From the NCBI GenBank assembly GCA_030430155.1, contig JAUIFV010000002.1, forward strand, positions 1-64,000: DNA of 64,000 nt. Direction: 5' to 3'. Source of the DNA: Gammaproteobacteria bacterium. Lineage in GTDB: Bacteria; Pseudomonadota; Gammaproteobacteria; Xanthomonadales; SZUA-5. Made by a program: the position numbers and the translations under genes. Of the stretch, positions 46,343 through 54,662 are shown piece by piece (the first letter of the stretch is position 1; the number at the start of each line of letters is the position of its first letter). The notes under the pieces were generated by a model that had not been told where the DNA came from, searched no databases, and worked only from the letters and a program-made list of their open reading frames with translations.

Positions 46343-47263
46343 ATGACCAAAAACGCCTACCCCATCGGCACGCCAGGCACAGCCTGGGGCGAATCAGAAC
46401 GAGTGCAGTGGCTGGCCACCCAGAAGCCGCAGCGCAGCTACGTCGAGGACGTGGTCAAGCAGATCGACGCACTGCGTCAGCGCTTCGAGGTGATCGAGTA
46501 CGGACACCTGGACTATGCGGCGGGCGGCTACCGCCTGTACGCGCTGAAGAGCCAGGACTGGAACGACGATCTGCCCTGCGCGCTGGTCACTGGCGGGGTG
46601 CACGGCTATGAGACCAGCGGTGTGCACGGCGCGCTGCTGTTTGCCGCCGAACACGCGCAGGCTTTCGCTGGCCGGGTCAATCTGCTCATCGCCCCCTGCG
46701 TCAGCCCATGGGCGTACGAGATGATCCATCGCTGGAATCCCGGCGCGGTCGACCCCAACCGCTCCTTCAGGCCCGAACGCCCGGCACCGGAATCAGCCGC
46801 GCTGATGGATCTGGTGGCGCCTCTCAAAGGGCGCTTCCTGCTGCACATCGATCTGCACGAAACCACCGACACCGACGAGAGCGAGTTCCGCCCCGCGTTG
46901 GCCGCGCGCGACGGCAAGCCATTCGAACCCGGCGAGATCCCGGACGGCTTCTATCTGGTTGACGATACCGACAATCCGCAGCCGGCGTTCCAGCAAGCAA
47001 TGATCGAGGCGGTGACCAAGGTCACCCATATCGCACCTGCCGACGAGCACAACCAGATCATCGGCTCACCGGTGGTTTCGACAGGCGTGATCCGCTACCC
47101 CTTCACGGCCCTGGGACTTTGCGCCAGCGTCACGGGTGCGCGCTACACCAGCACCACCGAGGTTTACCCGGACAGCCCCAATGCCACCCCGGCGCAGTGC
47201 AATGATGCGCAGGTGGCGGCGGTTTGCGCGGGGCTGGAGTACGCGCTGGCCCATCCGGCTTAG
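46343..47263 (+). CDS. M14-family carboxypeptidase/succinylglutamate-desuccinylase-like metallopeptidase
   Basis: 306 residues from ATG 46343. The zinc motif GGVHGYETSG (H-x-x-E) and the later HIDLHETTDTDESEF are the hallmarks of the M14 fold. NPGAVDPNRSF with an Asn-Arg pair fits the substrate site. It lacks a signal peptide, so it is cytoplasmic. Substrate uncertain (peptide or acylated amino acid). The longer frame upstream of this ATG is not supported. Confidence 0.8.
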   Translation: MTKNAYPIGTPGTAWGESERVQWLATQKPQRSYVEDVVKQIDALRQRFEVIEYGHLDYAAGGYRLYALKSQDWNDDLPCALVTGGVHGYETSGVHGALLFAAEHAQAFAGRVNLLIAPCVSPWAYEMIHRWNPGAVDPNRSFRPERPAPESAALMDLVAPLKGRFLLHIDLHETTDTDESEFRPALAARDGKPFEPGEIPDGFYLVDDTDNPQPAFQQAMIEAVTKVTHIAPADEHNQIIGSPVVSTGVIRYPFTALGLCASVTGARYTSTTEVYPDSPNATPAQCNDAQVAAVCAGLEYALAHPA

Positions 47264-47419
47264 ATAGCGCGGCAGCGTAGCCGGCAACTCTACTGTGGGC
47301 ACTTGTGGGTCGGTGCTATGCGCTGACGCTGAAATTGGACGTTGGTGCCGAAGATCAAAACGTCCGATCACAGATCGGACCCACGCCGGCCCTGCACAAG
47401 ACTGCACGCAACTGACGCC

Positions 47420-47517
47420 GGTCATCCCGACCCTCAGCCGGGATCAAGTGCCATTCGCAGGGGCGCAGTGGACGTTCAGCACCGCTGGGCACTGGGCGTT
47501 CGCCGGGGTGACGAAGG
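47420..47517. repeat. Degraded, inverted copy of the 22.4-kb palindromic repeat
   Basis: GTCATCCCGACCCTCAGCCGGGAT at one end and CGCCGGGGTGACGAAGG at the other match the reverse complement of the element at 22368-22455, with mismatches in one arm. It lies between the M14-like gene and the 3' end of the flavoprotein gene, another converging pair. Confidence 0.55.
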
Positions 47518-47524
47518 CTTCCAT

Positions 47525-48640
47525 TCAAGCCACCATCCGCCGTCGCCAGAAGGGCTGATCGGCGAAGCGGGTCTCCGCACCGTAGAGGCGCTGATGCAGG
47601 CGCAGGTAGTCGGAAAACTCGGCAAATACGCCGCTTTGGTACTCGGCCAGCGCGGCATCACCTCCCCCGCCTAATCGCTCGGCGATGGCCTCGCCGGCAC
47701 GCTCGCCCTGGGCCAGCGCCTTGCTGATTCCGGCCGAGGTCAGCGAGTCATAGCTGGCCGCGGCATCACCCACCGCCAGCCAACCGGTACCGGTGACGCA
47801 GGACAGGATCGCCGAGGGCGCGGCGCGCAGCCACAGCTCGCGCGGCTGCTGCGGCGCGATACCGAACTGTTCTACGCAGCGACTCAGCAGCCAGTCGTTG
47901 CTGCACAACGCTCGGTGCCAGCAGCCCGGCTGATCCAGCCGCTGGCGCTTGATCACATCGGCATCAGTGCACAGACTCACCAGTGCCCGCGAGCCGGGCA
48001 GCCGAGTCGCATACCACCAACCTTCGGGCGCTGCACAGATCAGCGTGTGCGCGGGCAGCTCGGGAGCCTTGGGGAGGGTAAAGAAGGCGCAGGCGCTGAC
48101 TACGCAGTCGTACTCGTTGCGGACCACGCCCAACCCGCGCGCGGCACGAGCCTGGATGCCGCTGGCGTCGACCACGAAGTCCGCCCGTCGCTGGGTCCTG
48201 CCCGCCGGGCTTTGCACGGCCAGTTCGATCTGCGCGCCGTGGCGCTCTATGCCCATCAGCCGGCTGTCTGCGACAGTCGTTGCACCCAGCTGCGCTGCTG
48301 CGGCAAGCAGATCGGCATCGAAACGGACCCGGTCGAGGTGGTAGCCGGCGCCGACCGGAGTGAGAAAAAAGTCGTTGAAACCGGCCGTATCGCTGCCCCA
48401 CAGCGAATGGCTGCCCGGACAGCGCAGATGCGGCGGGTCGTCCAGCAGTTGCGCCAATCCCTGCGCGCGCAGGGTCGCAGCAGCCGCCGGCGGCAGCGTC
48501 TCGCCGATCGCCGGGCCAGGGCGACGCGGTCCATCGAGCAGAGTGATATCGACCGCATCGGCGCAGGCCCGAGCCAGCGCGATCGCCGTCGCACAGCCGG
48601 CCGGCCCGGCGCCGATGATGTAGACCTGGGGACGCTTCAT
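47525..48640 (-). CDS. lodB: LodB-type FAD-dependent flavoprotein
   Basis: 371 residues from ATG 48640 (MKRPQVYIIGAGPAGC). The FAD-binding GxGxxG motif (IIGAGPAGCATAIALA) and the second motif GWLAVGDAAASYDSLTSAGI fit the halogenase/geranylgeranyl-reductase-like flavoproteins to which LodB belongs. In Marinomonas, LodB is needed to form the tryptophylquinone cofactor in LodA. It lies just downstream of the LodA-type gene, separated by a 325-bp REP-like region. An upstream in-frame extension to 48721 runs into those repeats and is rejected. Confidence 0.8.
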   Translation of the reverse strand: MKRPQVYIIGAGPAGCATAIALARACADAVDITLLDGPRRPGPAIGETLPPAAAATLRAQGLAQLLDDPPHLRCPGSHSLWGSDTAGFNDFFLTPVGAGYHLDRVRFDADLLAAAAQLGATTVADSRLMGIERHGAQIELAVQSPAGRTQRRADFVVDASGIQARAARGLGVVRNEYDCVVSACAFFTLPKAPELPAHTLICAAPEGWWYATRLPGSRALVSLCTDADVIKRQRLDQPGCWHRALCSNDWLLSRCVEQFGIAPQQPRELWLRAAPSAILSCVTGTGWLAVGDAAASYDSLTSAGISKALAQGERAGEAIAERLGGGGDAALAEYQSGVFAEFSDYLRLHQRLYGAETRFADQPFWRRRMVA

Positions 48641-48661
48641 TGCGGGCGGCCGAGTGCGCTT

Positions 48662-48724
48662 GTGGAAACTTGCCTGCAGGCGATTTGGACCTCCGCGGAT
48701 CGCCAGCAGGGCTGGCTCCAACAG
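48662..48724. repeat. REP-like inverted pair 1
   Basis: A degraded left unit (GTGGAAACTTGCCTGCAGG, 48662-48687) faces a right unit (GATCGCCAGCAGGGCTGGCTCC, 48698-48724). The units resemble REPs with a GTAGGAGC-type end followed by a small palindrome. The pair is close enough to form one stem in mRNA. Confidence 0.55.
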
Positions 48725-48781
48725 GTGGTGCGCCGCAGCGCCCCGTTGAACCCGACCATCTCAGGATCCAGCAGCGCTGCT

Positions 48782-48936
48782 GTAGGAGCCTGCCTGCAGG
48801 CGATCGTGATGGATCGTTCAGCTGACGGGTGCCGAGACACCGACGCGCGTCCGCGGTGTGCCGAACGCGCTTTTCCGGTCGCCAATCTACCGGCAATCCA
48901 AACCATCACCGATCGCCAGCAGGGCTGGCTCCTACA
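48782..48936. repeat. REP-like inverted pair 2 (REPIN-like)
   Basis: The left unit GTAGGAGCCTGCCTGCAGGC (48782-48806) is mirrored by GATCGCCAGCAGGGCTGGCTCCTAC (48911-48936). Both carry the GTAG-GAG end and a palindromic core, as in REP/REPIN families moved by REP-associated transposases. A remnant of such a transposase is at 8344-8676. The two units lie about 105 bp apart within the lodA-lodB gap. Confidence 0.65.
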
Positions 48937-48965
48937 GGTGGAGCGCCACCAGCGCACCTGGCCGC

Positions 48966-51068
48966 TCAATCCTGCCCATGCGGACACGGCGGCGAACCCG
49001 GCGGGCCGCAGTCGGTGGGTGACTGGTAGCCATCGATGGTCGGCTGCGGCCACGGCCCCACCGCGTCGCCGTCGCTGTCAAACAGGCTGGCCACCTCCAG
49101 GAACAGTTGCGGACCGTAATTGCCGCCCGGCGGCGCCGGGATCTGGGTGCCCTGGATCACAAAGCCCACCTTGTGCCAGTTCTGCACGAAGTCGTAGTAG
49201 CACTGATAACGGCCCTGCTGCTGCGGGTAGTCGGTCAGGGTGCCGTTGCTGTCGCTGCCGCCGTCGCCGCGCACGCTGTACAGCTGCCCGCCCAGTTTCC
49301 AGCGCCCGCTGCTGCCGTCATAGGTGCAGCGATCGGCCGGATAGACGGCCACTGGCCGCTGCGCTGGCCACGACCAGTACAAGGTGTTGTTGCCGGTCGG
49401 ATTGGGATCGGGGGTGTGCGTAGCGCAGCTGTTGTAATCGGTGTGCCAAGGCTGCGACATGAATTTGCAGATATCGCCCGGCTCCACCGGCGCGGTGCGC
49501 AAGGGCACGTAGCCCACGGTCAGGAAAGGCGCGCTCTTGTTGGCATTGGCGTACTCCAGCTCGGCGCGGTTGATGCGGAATGGACCCGTGGTTCCGGTCC
49601 AGCTCTGCGCATACAGATTCACATCGCGAACGATGAAGGTCAGATCGATACCGGGGGAATAGCGTCCACCCAGGCAGTTTTCCATGCTCACGCGGTCGAG
49701 CTTCTCGCCCGCGCCCAGCGGCGTCCCTGCAGCCACGAACTGCCCTGCATACCACTGACTGAGCAGCGCGTATTGGGTGGGCGTCACCGACAAGAAGCTC
49801 TTCTGCGCATCGCCCAGGGCCAGCGGCATCTTCACCCCTTGATCGTCCTCACTGGCGTTGTTGGGGTCGCGGATCAGCTGCTGGAAGCTGGGCAGCTTGG
49901 CGCTGGGCGTGTCGGCCGCAGTGATACTGGCCATGTACTCGTGACCATTGATCGCCTGCTGCGGCAGATTGGTGTTCCACTGCTGCAAAAAGGCGCCGTG
50001 GAACACCGGCAGCACGTCCTGATCGAAGGCGCTGGTATAGCTGGTCGAGAAGCTGCCGCCGCTGTACAGGGACGGCACCAGATCCAGATCACGCACCCAG
50101 GTGTCGTAGATGTCGTCCCAGGTCGAGACCACGTTGCGGGTCTGCGGCGCATAGCCGGGGTCGGTGCACACCACCCAGCCGTTGACCGCCTCCACCGTCG
50201 ACTGATCGTCGAAGACCACCGTCGCGCGGACCGGACCGTCGGAGGTGTCGTCGAACCAATCGTCATTGTCGATGGCGTCGCAGAGCATCGGCGGCTTGCC
50301 GCCGGTTTCCACGCCGCTGGCACGGCCGTAGCCGCCGATGACTATCAACCGGCCGCTGCCGGCCTCGATGGTCATCTCGCCCAGGGTGTTGATGGCGCCC
50401 AGCGGATTGAACATCGTGAAGTGATCGTCGGGAAAGCTGACCGGATAGTTGGGCTGGGTGGCGATGGAGGTGCCGCTGGCGTAGCTGGGCGTGGTCTGAT
50501 TGTCGAAGGCCAGCGTGGTTGCGCCGTTGCTGCTGGCGTACAGCGCACGCGGGCCGGCGTCGATGACCAGCGTCTGGCGGCGCTTGCTCAGGTCCAGATC
50601 GGGTCCGTACTGCGGGTTGCGCACCGGCGGCGTGTGGCCGTTCTCATAGGACTCGATGCCGTACTCGCTCTTCTGACCATTGATGGTGTCGGTAATGGTG
50701 TAGTTGTTGTTCTTCTTGTTGGCCAGATGCACCGTCCAGATGATCTCGCTGATGGTCTTGCCGTCGATCTTGTCGCCGACCTTGACCTCGCGCCCCGGGT
50801 CATTGCTGGGGTACTGGGTCTGCGGCTGCTCGTAGACGAACAGGCGGAATCGCGCCGCTTGGCGCTTGGGCTGCTTGCCCGCATCGCGGAAGCCCTCGGC
50901 GTTCAGTGGCGTGCTTTCAGTGCCGGCCTGCACCGGCAGGCCGCCGAACAAGCCGGAGGTCTGGTCGACAATCTCCCCGGCCGCGGTCTCCGGCGCCAGG
51001 TAGTACTCCGCGCTGCTGCCCACGCGGGCCATCGCAATGCTGGGGTGAACTCGAAAATAGGCTGCCAT
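48966..51068 (-). CDS. lodA: LodA/GoxA-type quinocofactor (CTQ) amino-acid oxidase
   Basis: 700 residues. It opens FRVHPSIAMARVGSS, the LodA family start. Cys465 in ENCLGGRYSPGIDL and a Trp in YWSWPAQRP (W565 or W567) are candidates for the cysteine tryptophylquinone cofactor. LodA oxidises L-lysine to make H2O2 and an antibacterial effect; GoxA oxidises glycine; the substrate here is unknown. There is no signal peptide, as in family members that leave the cell by unclear routes. GGGAG precedes the ATG. A CxxCH protein gene lies 18 bp upstream and the LodB-type flavoprotein downstream, so it looks like an operon with an added haem-protein candidate. Confidence 0.85.
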   Translation of the reverse strand: MAAYFRVHPSIAMARVGSSAEYYLAPETAAGEIVDQTSGLFGGLPVQAGTESTPLNAEGFRDAGKQPKRQAARFRLFVYEQPQTQYPSNDPGREVKVGDKIDGKTISEIIWTVHLANKKNNNYTITDTINGQKSEYGIESYENGHTPPVRNPQYGPDLDLSKRRQTLVIDAGPRALYASSNGATTLAFDNQTTPSYASGTSIATQPNYPVSFPDDHFTMFNPLGAINTLGEMTIEAGSGRLIVIGGYGRASGVETGGKPPMLCDAIDNDDWFDDTSDGPVRATVVFDDQSTVEAVNGWVVCTDPGYAPQTRNVVSTWDDIYDTWVRDLDLVPSLYSGGSFSTSYTSAFDQDVLPVFHGAFLQQWNTNLPQQAINGHEYMASITAADTPSAKLPSFQQLIRDPNNASEDDQGVKMPLALGDAQKSFLSVTPTQYALLSQWYAGQFVAAGTPLGAGEKLDRVSMENCLGGRYSPGIDLTFIVRDVNLYAQSWTGTTGPFRINRAELEYANANKSAPFLTVGYVPLRTAPVEPGDICKFMSQPWHTDYNSCATHTPDPNPTGNNTLYWSWPAQRPVAVYPADRCTYDGSSGRWKLGGQLYSVRGDGGSDSNGTLTDYPQQQGRYQCYYDFVQNWHKVGFVIQGTQIPAPPGGNYGPQLFLEVASLFDSDGDAVGPWPQPTIDGYQSPTDCGPPGSPPCPHGQD

Positions 51069-51086
51069 GATTCGTTTCTCCCTGCG

Positions 51087-52517
51087 CTATTGCGCGTCTT
51101 CTTGCGACCAGAAATAGATGTTCTGCAGCGCGTGCGAAATGTTCAGATTCGACGCCGGCAGCGGCTGCAGATCGACCTGCGGCGGGAACTGCTGCATGGT
51201 GTTGTGGCAGCGGAAGCAGTTGTTTTCGGTGCTGGCGACCTGGGTGAAGGTCTCGATGGTGGCGTTGGACAGACTCAGCGAGCCGGCCAGCAGCTCATCG
51301 GTGGCGATCGACAAGCCAGGCTGCAGCGTATCGGTGCCCTTGAACCACACTGCACCCACCTCGGCGTAGTTCTTCCACACGTCGTCGGGATCAAACATCG
51401 AGGCCACGGAGGCATTCAGGGTCTGGATGTTCTTGTCATTGATGGTGTTGACGCCCGCGGCATTGCCGAACTGATATTGCCGGCAGGCCTGGGTGATCGG
51501 GCTCAAGGTCTGAGTCTGCTGGTCCAGCTTGAGCTGGCCGTCGCTGGCGTTGTTGACGTTGCAGTCGGCCAGAGTGGTGCCGGCGGTGTAGAAGGTGTAG
51601 TCCTGATCCGACACCGGTTGATCCAGGGTCAGCGGGGGATCGGTGACCGGCACATTCGGCGCGTTGCGCTGATGCTCGAAGGTGGCCCAGATCATCTCCG
51701 GATGGCCTTTGACGATGCCGGCGATATGGAAGCCGACCAGGGCCACGGTGACCTCCTCGGTCTGCGTGGTATCGATCACGATCTGACCGTCGCGATTGAC
51801 CAGCTTGGCGATCTCGGTCTGCATGGTGAACATGTCGCTGGCGTCGAAGCCGTCGGTGACCACCAGCCAGGAGACCTTCAGCTCCATCGCTCCCGCAGTG
51901 CCTTCGATGGGGAAATTGGTCGCTGGATCGGCCGCGATCAGCGCCTGCAGCGCGCTGGGGTCGGTGAGATTGTTGGACTGCACGAAGTTGACGAAGGTGG
52001 AGTCCAAGTATTGCGAGTAATAGACCGAGCGGCCGTTGTGGGCGACGAAGATGCCGTCGGTGCCGGCCTGCAGGTACTCGTCCAGGCTCTCGGTGGCATC
52101 GCTCTTGGCCATCCGCGGCAGCATCCCGGTGCGTTCATTGCCGAGCAGCGACTCCGGCGTGGCAAAGCTCAAAAAGCGCGGCTGACCGTCGACATCCTGG
52201 GTCAGCCAGAGGAAGTTCTGCCAGGCCCACTGGTGGAAATCGCAGTTGCTGCTGTTGGGAAAGGCCGAGTCGTCAGTGCGCTGGGTCTGCGAGTGCGGAA
52301 ACCACGCCGACTTCGCGTCGCAAACGCCGATATCGCCAGACTTCTCGATCACCGCGTCCACCACCGCCTTGGGGGGCGTGCTGCTGGCAGTCGATCCGTT
52401 GGAAGCCGTTTCGGTTGATGCCGGTTCGGTCCCGGGTTGCTTGGACTGCCAGAAGATCATGCCGGCGACAAAGGCCAGCGCGACGAGTATCAAGGTATTG
52501 CGTAGGGCCGTATTCAT
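51087..52517 (-). CDS. CxxCH protein of unknown family encoded before lodA
   Basis: 476 residues from ATG 52517. One N-terminal hydrophobic helix (TLILVALAFVAGMIFW) acts as anchor or signal; no lipobox is visible. Conserved blocks include VTVALVGFHI and MIWATFEHQRNAP, matching the protein at 13782. Near the end is one CxxCH (C434, C437, H438: CFRCH), typical of covalent haem c. It precedes lodA by 18 bp and so probably shares its mRNA. It could accept electrons from the oxidase or its cofactor maturation, or scavenge peroxide, but none of this is established. The lodA product has no export signal, which would place the two in different compartments. Confidence 0.7.
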   Translation of the reverse strand: MNTALRNTLILVALAFVAGMIFWQSKQPGTEPASTETASNGSTASSTPPKAVVDAVIEKSGDIGVCDAKSAWFPHSQTQRTDDSAFPNSSNCDFHQWAWQNFLWLTQDVDGQPRFLSFATPESLLGNERTGMLPRMAKSDATESLDEYLQAGTDGIFVAHNGRSVYYSQYLDSTFVNFVQSNNLTDPSALQALIAADPATNFPIEGTAGAMELKVSWLVVTDGFDASDMFTMQTEIAKLVNRDGQIVIDTTQTEEVTVALVGFHIAGIVKGHPEMIWATFEHQRNAPNVPVTDPPLTLDQPVSDQDYTFYTAGTTLADCNVNNASDGQLKLDQQTQTLSPITQACRQYQFGNAAGVNTINDKNIQTLNASVASMFDPDDVWKNYAEVGAVWFKGTDTLQPGLSIATDELLAGSLSLSNATIETFTQVASTENNCFRCHNTMQQFPPQVDLQPLPASNLNISHALQNIYFWSQEDAQ

Positions 52518-52704
52518 GGGACTCCCTGCATGGCGGTTGGCGTTTGCGGGGCCCGGAGCGGCACCCACAGACGCAAACTGTGCCGTGCACGCGAATTCTC
52601 TCAGCCAAATTTACATTCTGTTGACTTGATCGCACTCGCAGAGCATTCACCGTCCCGCGCTATGCTCGGCGGCCATGATTGCTGTCGATCAAGAAGGAGC
52701 AGGA

Positions 52705-53415
52705 ATGAGCGAACGCGTGTTGTACGACCTGGTCGCCAGCCAGCCCAATCAGCGCTTCAGCCCTTTTTGCTTTCGGGTGAAGCTGGCCCTGGCGCACAAG
52801 GATCTGAACTATCGCAGTGAGCTGGTGCGCTTCACCGACAAAGCCAAGATTGCCTTTTCCGAACAGAAGCTGGTGCCGGTGCTGGTGGACATCGACGGCA
52901 GCGTGACCAGCGACAGCTGGCAGATCCTGCACGTCCTGGAGCAGCGCTACCCGCAGGCGCCGCTGCTCACCCCCGGCGATCATTCACTCGGCTTTGTGCG
53001 CGCCTGGGTCGACCGCAGCCTGCTCGCCGGCGTGTTCAAAGTCGTCGCACCGAAGATCTGCGACCTGCTCGAAGGCGAGGATCAGGCCTATTTCAAGGCC
53101 AGCCGCGAACAGCGCCTGGGCGTGTCGCTGGAGGCGCTGGCGCAGGAAGAGAAGAAATACCGCGCCGTGCTAAACGCCACCCTGGAACCGCTGCGCGCCC
53201 TGCTCACCCAGCAACCCTGCGTCTCCGGCGAGCAGATCGGCGGCGCCGACGTGCTGGTGCTGGCCTGCCTGCTCTGGGCCGAAGCCATCCTCGGCACCGA
53301 CTACCTGCCCGAAGGCGACCCGATCAGCGCCTGGCGCCAGCGTCAGTCCGGGTGGGTGGAGAAGGCGATGGCAATGGCGGGGCAAACGCCTGAGGGCCCA
53401 GGGCCGAGGGCTTAG
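52705..53415 (+). CDS. Glutathione S-transferase-like protein
   Basis: 236 residues from ATG 52705, preceded by AAGGAG. The thioredoxin-fold half has SPFCFRVKLAL, a cis-Pro motif KLVPVLVD and a Glu/Ser-type contact in VTSDSWQILHVLE, followed by a helical C-terminal half. The final residues TPEGPGPRA are encoded by a heptamer array (53391-53425) that overlaps the end of the gene. Substrate unknown. Confidence 0.85.
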   Translation: MSERVLYDLVASQPNQRFSPFCFRVKLALAHKDLNYRSELVRFTDKAKIAFSEQKLVPVLVDIDGSVTSDSWQILHVLEQRYPQAPLLTPGDHSLGFVRAWVDRSLLAGVFKVVAPKICDLLEGEDQAYFKASREQRLGVSLEALAQEEKKYRAVLNATLEPLRALLTQQPCVSGEQIGGADVLVLACLLWAEAILGTDYLPEGDPISAWRQRQSGWVEKAMAMAGQTPEGPGPRA

Positions 53416-53425
53416 GGCCCAGAAG
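53391..53425 (+). repeat. Heptamer array (YNAGGGC type), left arm, overlapping gene end
   Basis: Five 7-mers in register: TGAGGGC, CCAGGGC, CGAGGGC, TTAGGGC, CCAGAAG. The array covers the last codons and stop of the GST-like gene. It is mirrored by 53544-53580. Confidence 0.75.
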
Positions 53426-53543
53426 AGCCGAGGCAGGCTCCGCTCGCAACACGCCTTTGACCGCGGGCATCCTGCCCGCATGCTGTTCGTTGGCTTGGAC
53501 GGGCGATCAGGGGCCGTGTCGGCGAGACGCCCGCGGTCCTCAG

Positions 53544-53580
53544 CTGGGCCCTGGGCCCTCCCGCCCTGGGCCCTCGCCCT
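53544..53580 (-). repeat. Heptamer array (TGGGCCC type), right arm
   Basis: TGGGCCC, TGGGCCC, an 8-base unit TCCCGCCC, TGGGCCC, TCGCCCT. It ends 1-2 bp before the stop codon of the DUF3011 gene. This is the third locus with the same plan: two heptamer arrays in opposite orientation around a short intergenic core. Confidence 0.7.
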
Positions 53581-53581
53581 T

Positions 53582-54553
53582 CTACCGACAATCGCTACGA
53601 TCGCGCTCGACGATGTCGACGTAGCGGCCATCCCGCAAGGTCGCGCGCAGGCACTGCCGGCGATCGGCCGACTCGTAGTAGACGTAGTCACTGCGACGGC
53701 CGCTGTCGGTGCGCCGATAGCGATAGCCGCGCGCCTGCAGATCGGCTTCGGCGCTGGACGCCCGCGCGCCGATCAAATCCTCGTAGCGGTAGTGATCGTT
53801 GTAGCCGCTGCGGTTGTCGTAGCGATCATCATGGCGGCGATCATCGTAGCCCGGGTCATAGCCGCGATCGTCATAGCCGCGCTCCTCGTAGCGGCCATCG
53901 CGACGCTCGTCGTAACGGCTGTCAGGACGGTCATCCCGATAGCCATCGGCGGCCCGCTGCGCGCTGCCCGCGCCCCACACGGTCAGATCGCCGCGTCGGC
54001 ATTGGCTCTGGCCGACCGCATCAATCTGACTGACCCGCCCCTGATAAATCACCGCCTGCAGACATTGGCGTCGATCCGGGGTGTAGAAATAGGTCCAGCG
54101 CCGATCCGGCCCGTCAACAGAGCCAAGCAACTCATAGCCCCGCTCCACCAGCGTGTTCTGCGCCACGACCTGCCGCTCGCCGACCACATCGCCATGCCCG
54201 TACGAAGAACGGCGCCCAGACTGCGGACTACCGAAGGTCGACGGCAGCCCGCGATCGCGCTGCGTATCCCGATCCCGCCCCGGCGCCGAGTGCACAGCGC
54301 CGCGCCCCTCCACATAGAACACCGCTCTACAACCCCCGCTCACATAAACCCCGCTCCCGGTCTGCCCCCAGGTCCGCCCCTCCACGCAATCGGTCTTGCT
54401 CAACTGCCGCTGCAGCCGAATCGCGCCGCGCTCCGGAGCGGCACATTCGGCGCGGCGGCGGTCTTGGGATTCGCAGGTGAATTCGCGGGCTTGGGCAGTG
54501 CTCAGGCCGGCCACGCCAAGCGTGACGGCAACGAACAGTCTGAGTAGCGACAT
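53582..54553 (-). CDS. Secreted DUF3011 protein with internal duplication and R/Y/D-rich linker
   Basis: 323 residues with a signal peptide (LRLFVAVTLGVAGLSTAQA). The DUF3011 domain (FTCESQDRRRAECAAPE, then D-C-V-E-G-R-T-W-G and S-G-G-C-R-A) follows. Two related cysteine modules, 'RGYELLG...TYFYTPDRRQCLQA...QSQCR' and 'RGYRYRR...VYYESADRRQCLRA...RSDCR', flank a tract of repeated R, Y, D and G residues. The R/Y/D tract is encoded by a short repeat (about 53775-53945). The protein is probably periplasmic, disulfide-rich and basic. Function unknown. Confidence 0.75.
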   Translation of the reverse strand: MSLLRLFVAVTLGVAGLSTAQAREFTCESQDRRRAECAAPERGAIRLQRQLSKTDCVEGRTWGQTGSGVYVSGGCRAVFYVEGRGAVHSAPGRDRDTQRDRGLPSTFGSPQSGRRSSYGHGDVVGERQVVAQNTLVERGYELLGSVDGPDRRWTYFYTPDRRQCLQAVIYQGRVSQIDAVGQSQCRRGDLTVWGAGSAQRAADGYRDDRPDSRYDERRDGRYEERGYDDRGYDPGYDDRRHDDRYDNRSGYNDHYRYEDLIGARASSAEADLQARGYRYRRTDSGRRSDYVYYESADRRQCLRATLRDGRYVDIVERDRSDCR

Positions 54554-54662
54554 GACTTCGGTCCTTCAGGTTTGCAAAACGACTTGCTGGCGACCGCGAT
54601 CGGCCGCCAGCTGCGTCGTGCAAGTATGCCCGCCAGATCCGTTGCGGGGATATCGGTCAGAC

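Noticed and set aside
49107..52418. A 1103-codon open frame on the + strand across the lodA region
   Set aside because: It is antisense to lodA and the CxxCH gene, has a low-complexity G/V/H/R-rich translation and no recognisable domain. It is a GC-driven shadow.
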